This document shows, in pieces, positions 34,997 to 43,383 of a DNA stretch of 64,000 nt; position 1 is the stretch's first letter, and each line of letters starts with the position of its first letter. The stretch is from positions 1-64,000 of the forward strand of contig NZ_BDBX01000004.1 in the NCBI RefSeq assembly GCF_001613205.1. Direction: 5' to 3'. The notes under the pieces were generated by a model that saw only the letters and a list, made by a program, of their open reading frames with translations, was not told the origin of the DNA and made no database searches. A program made the position numbers and the translations under genes. Source of the stretch: Nocardia sienata NBRC 100364 (GTDB lineage: Bacteria; Actinomycetota; Actinomycetes; Mycobacteriales; Mycobacteriaceae).

Positions 34997-35515
34997 TCAG
35001 ATTTCGCGAACAGTCTCCAGTTCGGCCTTCATCCGCTCCAGGGTTTGCCGGATATTGTCCTTCTGGAATTCGGCGAAGCCTCGTTTTCCGGTGGCGATCC
35101 GGTCGAACCACAGTGCGGGCGTGTCCGGCCAGCCGGCGCGATCGTCGTACCAGGTCTCGGTGATCCGAGTGCCGCCGGCCACGTCCTCGAACCGATACTC
35201 CCAGGTGGCCACGGCCACCGGCAGCAACGGCTTCCACACTCCCCACCGGCGGACCTCGAAGACGAACCGGCTCGGCCGCTCGGCCACCACCACCGTGCAT
35301 CCGGTGTGCCAGCGCATGGCGCCGCGCCGGTTGGCACCCACGAATTCCATTCCGGGGTAGACGGGGCGGCCCGGCTCCGGGACGACGGCCCCGGTGTTCT
35401 CCGGACTCCACCTGCCCATCTGCGTCACATCGGTCACTGCGTCGTAGGCAGTCTCCGGATCGATGTCCACCACGATGCTGTCGGACACCTGGGTGGTCCG
35501 GGAAATTCTCACCAC
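34997..35515 (-). CDS. SRPBCC/polyketide-cyclase-fold protein
   Basis: A 172-residue START-like/SRPBCC protein: the N-terminal strand-helix SIVVDIDPETAYDAVTDVTQ, MGRWSPENTG, PSRFVFEVRRW, ATWEYRFEDVAGGTRITETW and a long C-terminal helix (NIRQTLERMKAELETVREI). These helix-grip proteins bind hydrophobic ligands such as lipids or polyketides; a catalytic role is not visible. GTG 35515 is chosen for its AAGGAG at 8 nt. It lies upstream of the GMC pseudogene in the same direction. Confidence 0.85.
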   Translation of the reverse strand: MVRISRTTQVSDSIVVDIDPETAYDAVTDVTQMGRWSPENTGAVVPEPGRPVYPGMEFVGANRRGAMRWHTGCTVVVAERPSRFVFEVRRWGVWKPLLPVAVATWEYRFEDVAGGTRITETWYDDRAGWPDTPALWFDRIATGKRGFAEFQKDNIRQTLERMKAELETVREI

Positions 35516-35781
35516 GGTCGTAACTCCTTGTCGGCCCCGTATTACTCGTCGATCGTAGGCACCGCGGCGGCCGCCGCGAGATCGGCGGACTGCCGGCCTC
35601 ACCACCTCGCCGACACGGATCCGGACCCGTCCTCGACGGCGGCACACTCGGCGTGCGGATCAACGCGCGGGCGCAATCCCGCTCTGCCGGAGTCGACACC
35701 GGCAGCAGCCCGGGGCGGTCACGGGGAATGCGCCGCACGGACAACTGCCGGTAGCTCGGCCGGAGGGCGCCGGTCCCCGTG

Positions 35782-37158
35782 TCATCGCCGGTCGCGGCCC
35801 GCCCCGCCGGCATGTTCGAGCAGTGCCGCCACTGCCCGCTCCGCGCTCTGGGCGGCACTTTCCATCGTGGCCGACCAGTCGGTGCGGGTCCAATCGCCGG
35901 CCAGCACGAGATTCGGCACCGAGGTCCGCTGGTCCGGGCGCAGCCCCGTGGTGCCCAGCACCTGCGAGAAGGTGGCCTTCGGCATTTTCACGACCTGGGC
36001 GTGCACCAGCCGTGCCGCCTCGGCTTCCGGATAGTAGCGACGGATCAGCGCGAGCTGCTCCTCGACGATCTCGTCGTTGCTCTTGTGGATCTGTTCGTAG
36101 GCGCCGCTGGTGGTGAGGCAGTAGAGCCAGGCACCGTCGGGGGTCCGGCCGTGCATACGCTGCCGATCGAAGACCTCGTCGATCACGCCGGTCCCGCCGA
36201 TCAGCGCTTCCATGGCGGATTTCGTCCGCAGCGGCCGGTCCAGATACAGGTTGGTGCTGACGATCGGGGTAACGCCCAGCTTGTCCGCGGCCGCATAGAT
36301 CTCGGCGTGTTCGGGCAATTCGTCGAGCAGACCGTGGATGCGCGAATTGGGGACCGCGCACACCACCGCGTCGGCCGGGACCTCGGTTCCGTCGGCCAGT
36401 TGCACCCCGGTCACCAGGCCGTCGGTGATCAGGATCCGTCGGGCCACCGCCCGGAACCGGACATCGACACCGTATCGGGCGAAGGCCCGCTCGGCACCGG
36501 TGATGTACAGGGTGTCCAGGTCCACAGTCGGATAGCCGATGGTGACGCCGACCCGGTCCTGCGCCCCGATACGGATACCGGTCGCCAGTACGTCGGCGAA
36601 CACCTTCGCCGATTCCCGCTGGACCGGTTCGGCCGCGATGCCGAGCGCCAGCCAGTCCCACAGCGCCTCCCGCGCTGTCGCGGGCATGCCCACCCGCTCG
36701 AACCACTGCTCGGTGGTGATATCGGCCAGATCCGCGGGCTGGTACAGGGCTTGGCGCCCGAGCCGGATCGTCGCGCGCAGCGCCCGGAGCCGGTCGAGCA
36801 CCCCCGCGTCGGGGTGGGCGCCGAGCAATGTGCGTACCGCACGGAACCCCCTGGTGTACAACAGGACCGCGCGTCCCCCCGGCCAGCGCAACGTACCCGC
36901 GCCCGGGAATTCCAGGTGCTCGCGGGTCCCCACGCTCTCGAGGTAGCGGAACAGGCTGCGGTAGCCGCTGGCCACCACATGCTGACCGTTGTCCGGGGTG
37001 TCGCCGACCTCGGGTACCTCCATCGCCTGCGTACGCCCGCCCAGCCGGGCCCGCCGCTCGAGCAGGGTCACCTGCTTCCCGGCCTCGGCCAGCCATACCG
37101 CCGCGGCCAGGCCGGCGAGCCCGCCCCCGATCACGACATATCGACGGGCATCGTTCAT
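35782..37158 (-). CDS. FAD-dependent amine-oxidase-like desaturase (HpnE/phytoene-desaturase type)
   Basis: A 458-residue flavoprotein. The FAD dinucleotide motif is YVVIGGGLAGLAAAVWLAEA, followed by the ERRARLGGRTQ signature. The C terminus has the second FAD motif NLVLAGDWTRTDWSATMESA, and GQHVVASGYRSLFRYLESVG is of the HpnE (hydroxysqualene dehydroxylase)/phytoene-desaturase type. The substrate is probably an isoprenoid or lipid. ATG 37158 has GGGAG upstream. It is divergent from the DUF2236 gene with only 66 bp between starts, so the two may share control. Confidence 0.85.
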   Translation of the reverse strand: MNDARRYVVIGGGLAGLAAAVWLAEAGKQVTLLERRARLGGRTQAMEVPEVGDTPDNGQHVVASGYRSLFRYLESVGTREHLEFPGAGTLRWPGGRAVLLYTRGFRAVRTLLGAHPDAGVLDRLRALRATIRLGRQALYQPADLADITTEQWFERVGMPATAREALWDWLALGIAAEPVQRESAKVFADVLATGIRIGAQDRVGVTIGYPTVDLDTLYITGAERAFARYGVDVRFRAVARRILITDGLVTGVQLADGTEVPADAVVCAVPNSRIHGLLDELPEHAEIYAAADKLGVTPIVSTNLYLDRPLRTKSAMEALIGGTGVIDEVFDRQRMHGRTPDGAWLYCLTTSGAYEQIHKSNDEIVEEQLALIRRYYPEAEAARLVHAQVVKMPKATFSQVLGTTGLRPDQRTSVPNLVLAGDWTRTDWSATMESAAQSAERAVAALLEHAGGAGRDRR

Positions 37159-37189
37159 CTGCTTCTCCCGGACCTCGCGAACCCCATGA

Positions 37190-37225
37190 TTGACACAATG
37201 TAACGCAGTCCATACATTCGTTTCA
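37190..37225 (+). promoter_or_regulatory. Leaderless promoter with AATGTA/TACATT operator
   Basis: A consensus -35 TTGACA (37190-37195) and a -10 TACATT (37213-37218) are 17 bp apart. The predicted start of transcription is at or next to the ATG at 37225, giving a leaderless mRNA as is common in actinobacteria. The inverted repeat AATGTA (37197-37202) and TACATT (37213-37218), with 10 bp between, covers the spacer and -10, as expected for a TetR-type repressor site. No matching local regulator is evident. Confidence 0.65.
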
Positions 37226-38451
37226 TGGGTTCCGACAACACAGGTGCAGCGATTCCCACCCGTCATCCCGCTGCTCCGGTCCGGGTTCCCGGACTGCGAC
37301 CGTTCGCCCTGCTGATGGGCATAGGCGCGCCCGATGCCGAGCAGTGGGACGCCATGGGCGCCTCCCTGCTGGTCGGGGACGAGCCGATGGATTCGCTGGT
37401 CGACTGGATGATCACGACCGGGATGGGCACCACCCGGCCGCAATTCGAACAGGCCCTGCGCGCCGGGATCGATTCGGTCCCGGATGCGCCGACCCCGCTG
37501 CGCGATTTCTTCACCGCCGTGGAGGCGCCACCGGCCTGGCTCGACGAGCAGGCGCTGCGCCGCGGCGAACAGGTCCTGCGCCGCGGCGGATTCGACGGGC
37601 TGTACCTGGCGCGGGATGTCTCTTTCCTCGGCGGTTATCTCGCCTCGGGTTTCAACAAGACGCTGCTGCGTACCGGCGCCCTGGAGAAAGGGCCGGCGCA
37701 GCGGTTCGCCGAAACCATGCAGTGGGCGCTGGACGTCCAGAACGGAATGGAGAAGTTCGGCCCCGGGTACCGTTCGACCCTGCACGTGCGATTCGTCCAC
37801 TCGCTGGTCCGCCGGCACGTGGTCGCCATGCCGGACTGGGACGGTGACGCCTGGGGGCTGCCGATCAACCAGACGGATATGGCGGCGACGCTGGTCGGCG
37901 CCCTTATCGCACCGTTCATCGGCGGAATGGCGATGGGAATCCTGCCCTCGCGGGCGGATCGGGAAGCGGCCGCCCATCTCGCGCGCTACGTGGGGTGGCT
38001 CATGGGTGTGGCCGACGAATGGCTGCCCACCGGATTCCGCGACAGCGTGCGAATTCTGTACCACTGCATGACCGCCATCACCAACCCGGACGAGACCACC
38101 CGCCAGCTCGCGCTGCCGATGGCGAACGACCCACTCACCTGGCATTATCCCAACCTGCCGTGGCTGCGCGGCAGAATCGCCCGCGCCCAGCACCTTTCGA
38201 TCGCCACCATGTACCTGGGGCCCGGCGCCATGCGCAAGCTCGGCCTGTGGCCGTATATGCCGCCGTGGTACCCGATGCTGCGATTGCCGGTCAATCTCGC
38301 CCGCAGCGCGGCCACGCGGATCAGCCCGGGTGCGCGGGCGCGTGCAGAAGCACGGGGCATGCGGGAACAGGAAGCCTTCCAGCGGATGCTGGTCGGCTCC
38401 GGGTCCGCGACCGTGGGGCTCTCCGCACAGAACCTCCAAGCCGGCGCCTGA
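37225..38451 (+). CDS. DUF2236 oxygenase-like protein (MpaB/Lcp family)
   Basis: A 408-residue protein of the DUF2236 family, related to the oxygenase MpaB and the latex-clearing protein Lcp, which are b-type haem enzymes. Visible blocks are FDGLYLARDVSFLGGYLASG, TLHVRFVHSLVRRHVVAMPD (Arg/His cluster that may ligate haem), GLPINQTDMAATLVGALIAP and a long C-terminal helix region. It likely oxidises a hydrophobic substrate; rubber degradation cannot be claimed without the Lcp-specific residues. ATG 37225 coincides with the predicted transcription start. Confidence 0.82.
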   Translation: MGSDNTGAAIPTRHPAAPVRVPGLRPFALLMGIGAPDAEQWDAMGASLLVGDEPMDSLVDWMITTGMGTTRPQFEQALRAGIDSVPDAPTPLRDFFTAVEAPPAWLDEQALRRGEQVLRRGGFDGLYLARDVSFLGGYLASGFNKTLLRTGALEKGPAQRFAETMQWALDVQNGMEKFGPGYRSTLHVRFVHSLVRRHVVAMPDWDGDAWGLPINQTDMAATLVGALIAPFIGGMAMGILPSRADREAAAHLARYVGWLMGVADEWLPTGFRDSVRILYHCMTAITNPDETTRQLALPMANDPLTWHYPNLPWLRGRIARAQHLSIATMYLGPGAMRKLGLWPYMPPWYPMLRLPVNLARSAATRISPGARARAEARGMREQEAFQRMLVGSGSATVGLSAQNLQAGA

Positions 38452-38811
38452 GAGCGCGCGGCGGCGCACCGGTCGCGCTCATTTCCGGGCGGTATCCGGC
38501 GCCGTGGCCGGAGAGCGACAACACCGGCCCCGATATGACGACGTCGGCCCTCACACAGCAGACTCGTCGGTGCACGAGGAGATGTACCCGTGGCCGACCG
38601 GCCGATTCGCCTGGCCAATTCCTCGCCCGGTGGCACGGCCGGCGGCCCGGCGACTGGGGTCCACCGGCGCCGCTCAAAACCCCGCTGGGCCACTATCAGG
38701 GTGTGACCGAACAGGTGTGGATGTCGGCGACCCGGGGGCGCTACCGCACGAGCCTGGTGCCGCGCGGATCCGGCCGGGCCGAGTGCTTGCCGGGCTGAGG
38801 CCGAATATGTT
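38452..38811. other. Intergenic stretch with one doubtful small ORF
   Basis: 360 bp between the DUF2236 gene and the ADP-ribosylglycohydrolase gene. Only the 87-codon frame at 38535 shows any coding-like character. I see no hairpin or promoter that stands out. Confidence 0.4.
38535..38798 (+). CDS. Doubtful small ORF
   Basis: An 87-codon frame starting at ATG 38535. Its second half has high third-position GC and a protein-like stretch (ARWHGRRPGDWGPPAPLKTP, GHYQGVTEQVWMSATRGRYR), but the first 25 codons are Arg/Cys/Thr-rich and poor in third-position GC. No ribosome site or family is seen. It may be a small protein with a later start, the tail of a decayed gene, or chance. Confidence 0.25.
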   Translation: MTTSALTQQTRRCTRRCTRGRPADSPGQFLARWHGRRPGDWGPPAPLKTPLGHYQGVTEQVWMSATRGRYRTSLVPRGSGRAECLPG

Positions 38812-39933
38812 GTGCCGGAACGGACCGTGCTGCGAGGATCGCTGATCGTGCGCGAATACGAAACCCTCGTCGACCGGATCCGCGGGACGCTGGTGGGCGG
38901 TGCGATCGGTGATGCGCTCGGCTGGCCGATCGAATTCCTGTCCCTGCCCAACATCCGCGCCCGCTACGGACCGGGCGGGGTCACCGGCTTCCTGCCCGGC
39001 CCGGATCCCGATGCACCACAGGCGATCACCGACGACACCCAGATGACGCTGTTCACCGCCGAGGGGCTACTGCGCTGCCCGCCCGGCGGGGATCCGGCAC
39101 CGTCCCTGCGCCGGGCCTACCTCCGCTGGCTGCGGACGCAGCAGGAGCCGGGCCCGGAGAGCAGGCCGGACGGTTGGCTGGCCGGACTGCCCTTCCTCTA
39201 CGCGGTCCGCGCGCCGGGCAACGCCTGTATGAGTGGATTACGACGCCAGACAGCAGGCTATCTGGCCCCGGGACCGTCCGGCGAACCCGGGCCCGTGAAC
39301 CCGGACTCCAAAGGGTGCGGAACGGTGATGCGGTCGGCGCCCTTCGGCCTCACCGGCGCGGGGGCCGGAACCGCCTGCACAACCGCGGCACGCTGCGCCC
39401 AGCTCACCCACGGTCATCCGACCGGCTGTGCGGCGGCCGGCGCGTTCGCCGCCCTGATCGACCGGCTCGTCGCCGGGGCGGCGTTTCCCGCGGCGCTCGA
39501 CGAAGTTCTGGCGCTCCTGACAACACACGCCCGGGCGGACGAAACGATCGCGGCGCTCTCCCACGCTGTATCCCTCGCCGCCGAGCGTGCGACACCCGAG
39601 GGAGTCGAACGGATCGGCCAGGGCTGGGTCGCCGAGGAATGTCTCGCGATCGCGGCGTACTGCGCGCTACACGCCGAGCAGACCGGCGATCTGCGCGGCG
39701 CACTGCTGCTGGCGGTGAACCATTCCGGGGACTCCGATTCCACCGGAGCCGTGGCCGGCAACCTCCTCGGGGCCCGGTACGGGCTTTCCGCGCTCCCGAC
39801 GGAATGGGTGCGGACAGTGGAGGGCCGCGATGCGCTGATCCAGGTGGCCGACGATCTCGTGGTGAGCTTCCACTACGGCAGCCGGAATCGGACCGGTCCA
39901 CGCTATCCGCTCGATCCGGCCGAACCACTCTGA
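38812..39933 (+). CDS. ADP-ribosylglycohydrolase family protein
   Basis: A 373-residue ADP-ribosyl hydrolase (DraG/ARH-like). The metal-binding motifs are present: VGGAIGDALGWPIEFL, AITDDTQMTLFTAEGLL (Thr-Asp-Asp) and the C-terminal NHSGDSDSTGAVAGNLLGA (Asp-x-Asp-Ser/Thr). It removes ADP-ribose from arginine or other targets, using two divalent metal ions. Start could be GTG 38812 or GTG 38848; the family usually begins near the second (RIRGTLVGGAIGDALG close to the N terminus). Confidence 0.9.
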   Translation: MPERTVLRGSLIVREYETLVDRIRGTLVGGAIGDALGWPIEFLSLPNIRARYGPGGVTGFLPGPDPDAPQAITDDTQMTLFTAEGLLRCPPGGDPAPSLRRAYLRWLRTQQEPGPESRPDGWLAGLPFLYAVRAPGNACMSGLRRQTAGYLAPGPSGEPGPVNPDSKGCGTVMRSAPFGLTGAGAGTACTTAARCAQLTHGHPTGCAAAGAFAALIDRLVAGAAFPAALDEVLALLTTHARADETIAALSHAVSLAAERATPEGVERIGQGWVAEECLAIAAYCALHAEQTGDLRGALLLAVNHSGDSDSTGAVAGNLLGARYGLSALPTEWVRTVEGRDALIQVADDLVVSFHYGSRNRTGPRYPLDPAEPL

Positions 39934-40062
39934 GCATCTGACCAGCAGTATCACCGAGACTTCTACGAAAACCGTGGTCCGGTCGCGCCCCGCCGCTATA
40001 ACGTAGGCCGGTATACGTTCGGCGTGCGACGACCGGGCATCACACCGAGAAAGACAGGAACA

Positions 40063-40824
40063 ATGGAGATTCAGGGAACACGTGCAGTCGTCGTCGGAGG
40101 CGCCTCCGGGATGGGACGGGCCAGCGCCGAGCTGCTGGCCGCGCGCGGGGCGAAGGTCGTGATCGTCGACCGGACCGCCAGTGAGGGCAACAAGGTCGCG
40201 GCCGATCTCGGTGGTTCCTTCTTCGAGGCCGATGTCACCGACCACGCGGGAGTCGAATCCGTGCTGGCCGACGCGGTGGCCGAACTGGGCGGCCTCGATA
40301 TCGCCGTCAACACCGCCGGCGGCGGGATCGCCAAACGCACCCTGTCGAAAACGGGCCCGCACGATCTGGAGTCGTTCACCCAGATCATCAATCTGAACCT
40401 GATCGCCACCTTCAACCTCAACCGGTTGCAGGCCTGGCATATGAGCCAGGGCGAGCCGAACGCCGACGGCGAACGCGGTGTCATCGTCAACACCGCCTCC
40501 ATTGCCGCCTTCGAGGGCCAGATCGGGCAGGTGGCCTACACCGCCGCCAAGGCCGGTATCGCCGGCATGGCGTTGACCATGGCGCGCGACCTCGGCTCGG
40601 TCGGTGTCCGGGTGCTGGCCATCGCGCCGTCACTCTTCGATACCGGCATCCTCGCCGGAGTGCCCGAGGAAATGGTCACCCCGCTGGTCGCCGGCAATGC
40701 CTTCCCCAAGCGGATGGGACGCCCGGAAGAGTACGCGAAGCTGGCCGCCGCCATTGTCGAGAACGGCATGCTCAACGGCCAGTGTCTGCGCCTGGACGCC
40801 GGAATGCGCTTCGCGCCCAAGTGA
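40063..40824 (+). CDS. SDR dehydrogenase, 3-hydroxyacyl-CoA dehydrogenase type 2-like
   Basis: A 253-residue classical SDR: AVVVGGASGMGRASAELLAA (cofactor loop), NTAGGG, IVNTASIAAFEGQIGQVAYT with catalytic Ser and YTAAK. The pattern LSKTGPHDLESFTQIINLNL and the GQIGQVAYTAAKAGI block resemble HSD17B10-like 3-hydroxyacyl-CoA dehydrogenases of beta-oxidation. ATG 40063 has ACAGGA upstream. The thioesterase gene follows after 160 bp in the same direction. Confidence 0.85.
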   Translation: MEIQGTRAVVVGGASGMGRASAELLAARGAKVVIVDRTASEGNKVAADLGGSFFEADVTDHAGVESVLADAVAELGGLDIAVNTAGGGIAKRTLSKTGPHDLESFTQIINLNLIATFNLNRLQAWHMSQGEPNADGERGVIVNTASIAAFEGQIGQVAYTAAKAGIAGMALTMARDLGSVGVRVLAIAPSLFDTGILAGVPEEMVTPLVAGNAFPKRMGRPEEYAKLAAAIVENGMLNGQCLRLDAGMRFAPK

Positions 40825-40984
40825 ATCGCCACGAACCGGGGCACTACCGGCCGGGCGGCCCGGCAGTGCCCCGGAGTCGTGCGGGGAGCCGGCATCCGAC
40901 CGCGCCGGGCGCCCGCACCATAATGGGATCCGACCTTGTCCTACACCGCGGCACATGGCCGTATCGCGCCCCACGGAGGTGGCC

Positions 40985-41866
40985 ATGACCCTGGAGAGCG
41001 TGCGGCCCGCGGAATCGGTGGCCGACCGGCTCGCTGTCGAACGCGTCGGGGACCATCGCTTCCGCGGGCGCGCCCACGACGGACCCGCACGCCGCAGCTA
41101 CGGCGGCGAAGTCGCTGGTCAGGCGGTTCTGGCGGCGGGGTCGACCGCGCCGGCCGACCGGCCCATCCATTCGGCGCAGACCTATTTCCTGCTCCCTGGC
41201 GACACCACCGTGCCCACCGAATTCGTGGTGGAGCCGGTGCGGGACGGCGGCTCGTTCTCCACCCGGCGAGTCGAGGCGGTCCAGGACGGCCGCGTGATCT
41301 TCACGATGCTCGCATCGTTTCATCGCCCCGAGGACGGTCTGGCCCATCAGGTCGCCGCACTCGACACCCCCGGCCCCGGCGAGGTGCCCGATCTCGCGGA
41401 GGCCTTCGGCGAGCATCCCGAAGCCCTGCGCTGGACCACCACTTTCCTCGACGCGCTCGGCGTGGACGCCCGGTTCCCCGATCCGCCCGCCCGCGCGCAC
41501 GCCATGCGTGGAGCCGCCTCCGGACCACGGCAGCGGGTGTGGCTGCGCACCCGGGTGCCGGTGCCCGATACAGGTCTGGAGCAGGCCGCGTGCCTGATGT
41601 ATCTGAGCGATCTACTGCTGCTCTCGGCGACCACCGGACCACACGGCGAGGCGCTGCGCGACCGTGAGCTCCAGGTGGCCACGGTCAACCATTCGATCTG
41701 GTTCCACGCGCCTCTGCGGGTCGACGAGTGGTTCCTGCACGATCAATACGGGCGCTGGGCCGGTGGTGGACGCGGGCTCGCGCACGGCGAGATCCTGGAC
41801 CGGACGGGCCGCTTGTGCGCGACCACGATGCAGGAGGGACTGATCCGCCTCCGTACGCCTCGCTGA
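40985..41866 (+). CDS. tesB: Acyl-CoA thioesterase II (TesB)
   Basis: A 293-residue double hot-dog thioesterase: RRSYGGEVAGQAVLAAGSTA, HSAQTYFLLPGDTTVPTEFV, SFSTRRVEAVQDGRVIFTML and the C-terminal NHSIWFHAPLRVDEWFLHDQ with GGGRGLAHGEILDRTGRLCA, which carries the TesB catalytic Asp/Gln/Thr positions. It hydrolyses acyl-CoA to free acid and CoA. ATG 40985 follows GGAGG (40975-40979). Context is fatty-acid catabolism. Confidence 0.9.
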   Translation: MTLESVRPAESVADRLAVERVGDHRFRGRAHDGPARRSYGGEVAGQAVLAAGSTAPADRPIHSAQTYFLLPGDTTVPTEFVVEPVRDGGSFSTRRVEAVQDGRVIFTMLASFHRPEDGLAHQVAALDTPGPGEVPDLAEAFGEHPEALRWTTTFLDALGVDARFPDPPARAHAMRGAASGPRQRVWLRTRVPVPDTGLEQAACLMYLSDLLLLSATTGPHGEALRDRELQVATVNHSIWFHAPLRVDEWFLHDQYGRWAGGGRGLAHGEILDRTGRLCATTMQEGLIRLRTPR

Positions 41867-41888
41867 CTCCGGTGTCCCGCTCGCCCGG

Positions 41889-42971
41889 CTAGGCGCTCTC
41901 GCCGGCGGCTTCCGCCTGCGGGGCCGCCGCAGCGCCGGTCACCGGGACATCGCCGACGGCCGGGTGGCTCGGCGACTCGAGCACGAATTCCACGCCGGTC
42001 AACTCTTCGGCGACCGCCCACAGCCGGCGACCGGCCGCGGGGTCCGCCGCGCCGGCCGGCGTGGGCAACCGCACCGGCGGGCCGACCAGTCCCCACCGTT
42101 GCACCGGACCGTAGAACCCGGCACCGGGCACCTCCGGGTCGAGGGCGGCCCGGAGCACGGACCGGGCGCCCGCCTCGGGCGTCTGGGTGACAAGACGCGC
42201 CAGTGTCATCACCACGTCGCTGTATGCGATCCGGACCAGCAGGCTCTTATCACGAAGAATGGTCGACCGCACGCCGCCGGGGTGGGCGCCGACCGATAAC
42301 GCGCGCGAACCCGCGGCTGCCAGCCGGCGCTGCAATTCGACCATGAATGTCATAGAGGCCATTTTCGAGCGCGAGTAGGTCACCAGCCGGCCAAAGCTGC
42401 GCTCGGACTGCAGATCCTCGAAATCCAGTGCCGCGTCGCGGCGTCCGTGGCTCAGGCTGCCCACACTGACGATCCGACCGGCCGGGGCGGCGGTGATCAT
42501 ATCGACCAGTTGCGCGGTCAGCGCGAAATGCCCGAGGAAGTTGATCCCGAAATCGCTTTCGAATCCGTCGGCGGTCGGCGTCCAGGTACCGGCGACCACC
42601 CCCGCGTTGTTGATCAGCAGGTCTATCCCGGGGAGTTCGCCGTGCAATCGTCGCGCGCAGGCGGCGACCGAGCTCAGATCGCCGATATCCACGCGCGCGG
42701 TCCGGATATCGGCGCCCGGTACCGAGTCCTCGATATCGACTTTCGCCTTCGCGGCGGCGATATCGTTGCGACACGCGAGCACGACCGTTGCGCCCCGGCG
42801 GGCCAGGCCGCGGGCGATTTCGAGTCCGATGCCGGTGTTCGCACCGGTCACCACGGCGGTACGGCCCGACTGGCCGGGTGCGTCGGCCACTGTCCAGGGT
42901 TCGTTCGAAGAGATCACGGCATCTATCCAGTCCCAGCATGATTCGCGCCGCCTCTCGACCTGGATTGTCAC
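41889..42971 (-). CDS. Retinol-dehydrogenase-like SDR
   Basis: A 360-residue SDR: the cofactor loop VVTGANTGIGLEIARGLARR, DLLINNAGVVAG, IVSVGSLSHGRRDAALDFED and the active site VTYSRSKMASMTFM (YxxxK). The inserted LSHGRRDAALDF block and the long C-terminal part are typical of retinol-dehydrogenase/oxidoreductase SDRs. The GTG at 42971 gives a 30-residue N-terminal extension of poor quality; GTG 42917 is an alternative. It is divergent from the P450 gene across a 412-bp region. Confidence 0.85.
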   Translation of the reverse strand: MTIQVERRRESCWDWIDAVISSNEPWTVADAPGQSGRTAVVTGANTGIGLEIARGLARRGATVVLACRNDIAAAKAKVDIEDSVPGADIRTARVDIGDLSSVAACARRLHGELPGIDLLINNAGVVAGTWTPTADGFESDFGINFLGHFALTAQLVDMITAAPAGRIVSVGSLSHGRRDAALDFEDLQSERSFGRLVTYSRSKMASMTFMVELQRRLAAAGSRALSVGAHPGGVRSTILRDKSLLVRIAYSDVVMTLARLVTQTPEAGARSVLRAALDPEVPGAGFYGPVQRWGLVGPPVRLPTPAGAADPAAGRRLWAVAEELTGVEFVLESPSHPAVGDVPVTGAAAAPQAEAAGESA

Positions 42972-43383
42972 CTGCCGGGGCAGCCGGTCCAGCGAAGTAT
43001 AAGATAGTTCTCTCTAGACGAGAATGATATTTTCAGGCCGGGACCCACCCCTGCGCTCCCTGGATCCGCCGCGACCCCGATTCGAACGGCACGAACCGAG
43101 GACCACGGCCACGCCATGCGCGACGCATATCGAATCGTGTCCGGGCAACCGGTCCGGTCACGCCGAGTATCCGTACTCCGGCCGAGCGGCCTCGGCACCG
43201 CCGGACGCATACGACGCTGCACCGCTCGACACCCTCCTGCAGCGAGTTCGCCGGCCGCCTCTCGGTTCGCCGGAAGCACCCGCCGGGGGCCGGTAGGCGC
43301 ACTACAGTATTCCTACCGGCGCGCGCTCGTTCCCGGCCTGCACCGCGTGCGGTACCCATGGTCTGCCGAGTTCGGAGCCGCTC
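42972..43383. other. Intergenic region between SDR and P450 genes
   Basis: 412 bp with an AT-rich island at 42995-43035 that contains two overlapping dyads (separate entry). The remaining ~340 bp are GC-rich with Arg/Pro-rich open frames on both strands that look like shadows, not genes. No RNA gene was recognised. Confidence 0.5.
43003..43034. promoter_or_regulatory. Overlapping dyads in the SDR/P450 divergent region
   Basis: TTCTCTCTAGACGAGAA (43008-43024) is an inverted repeat, TTCTC-N7-GAGAA around TCTAGA, flanked by AT on both sides (ATNN...NNAT). A second dyad GAGAAT-GAT-ATTTTC (43020-43034, one mismatch) overlaps its right arm. They sit 36-63 bp upstream of the GTG of the SDR gene and about 350 bp from the P450 start, so control of the SDR gene is likelier. 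The regulator is unknown. Confidence 0.45.

Noticed and set aside
37159..38469. Minus-strand extension of the flavoprotein gene to 895 codons
   Set aside because: The extra part lies opposite the DUF2236 gene and lacks coding character; the FAD motif starts a few residues after ATG 37158.
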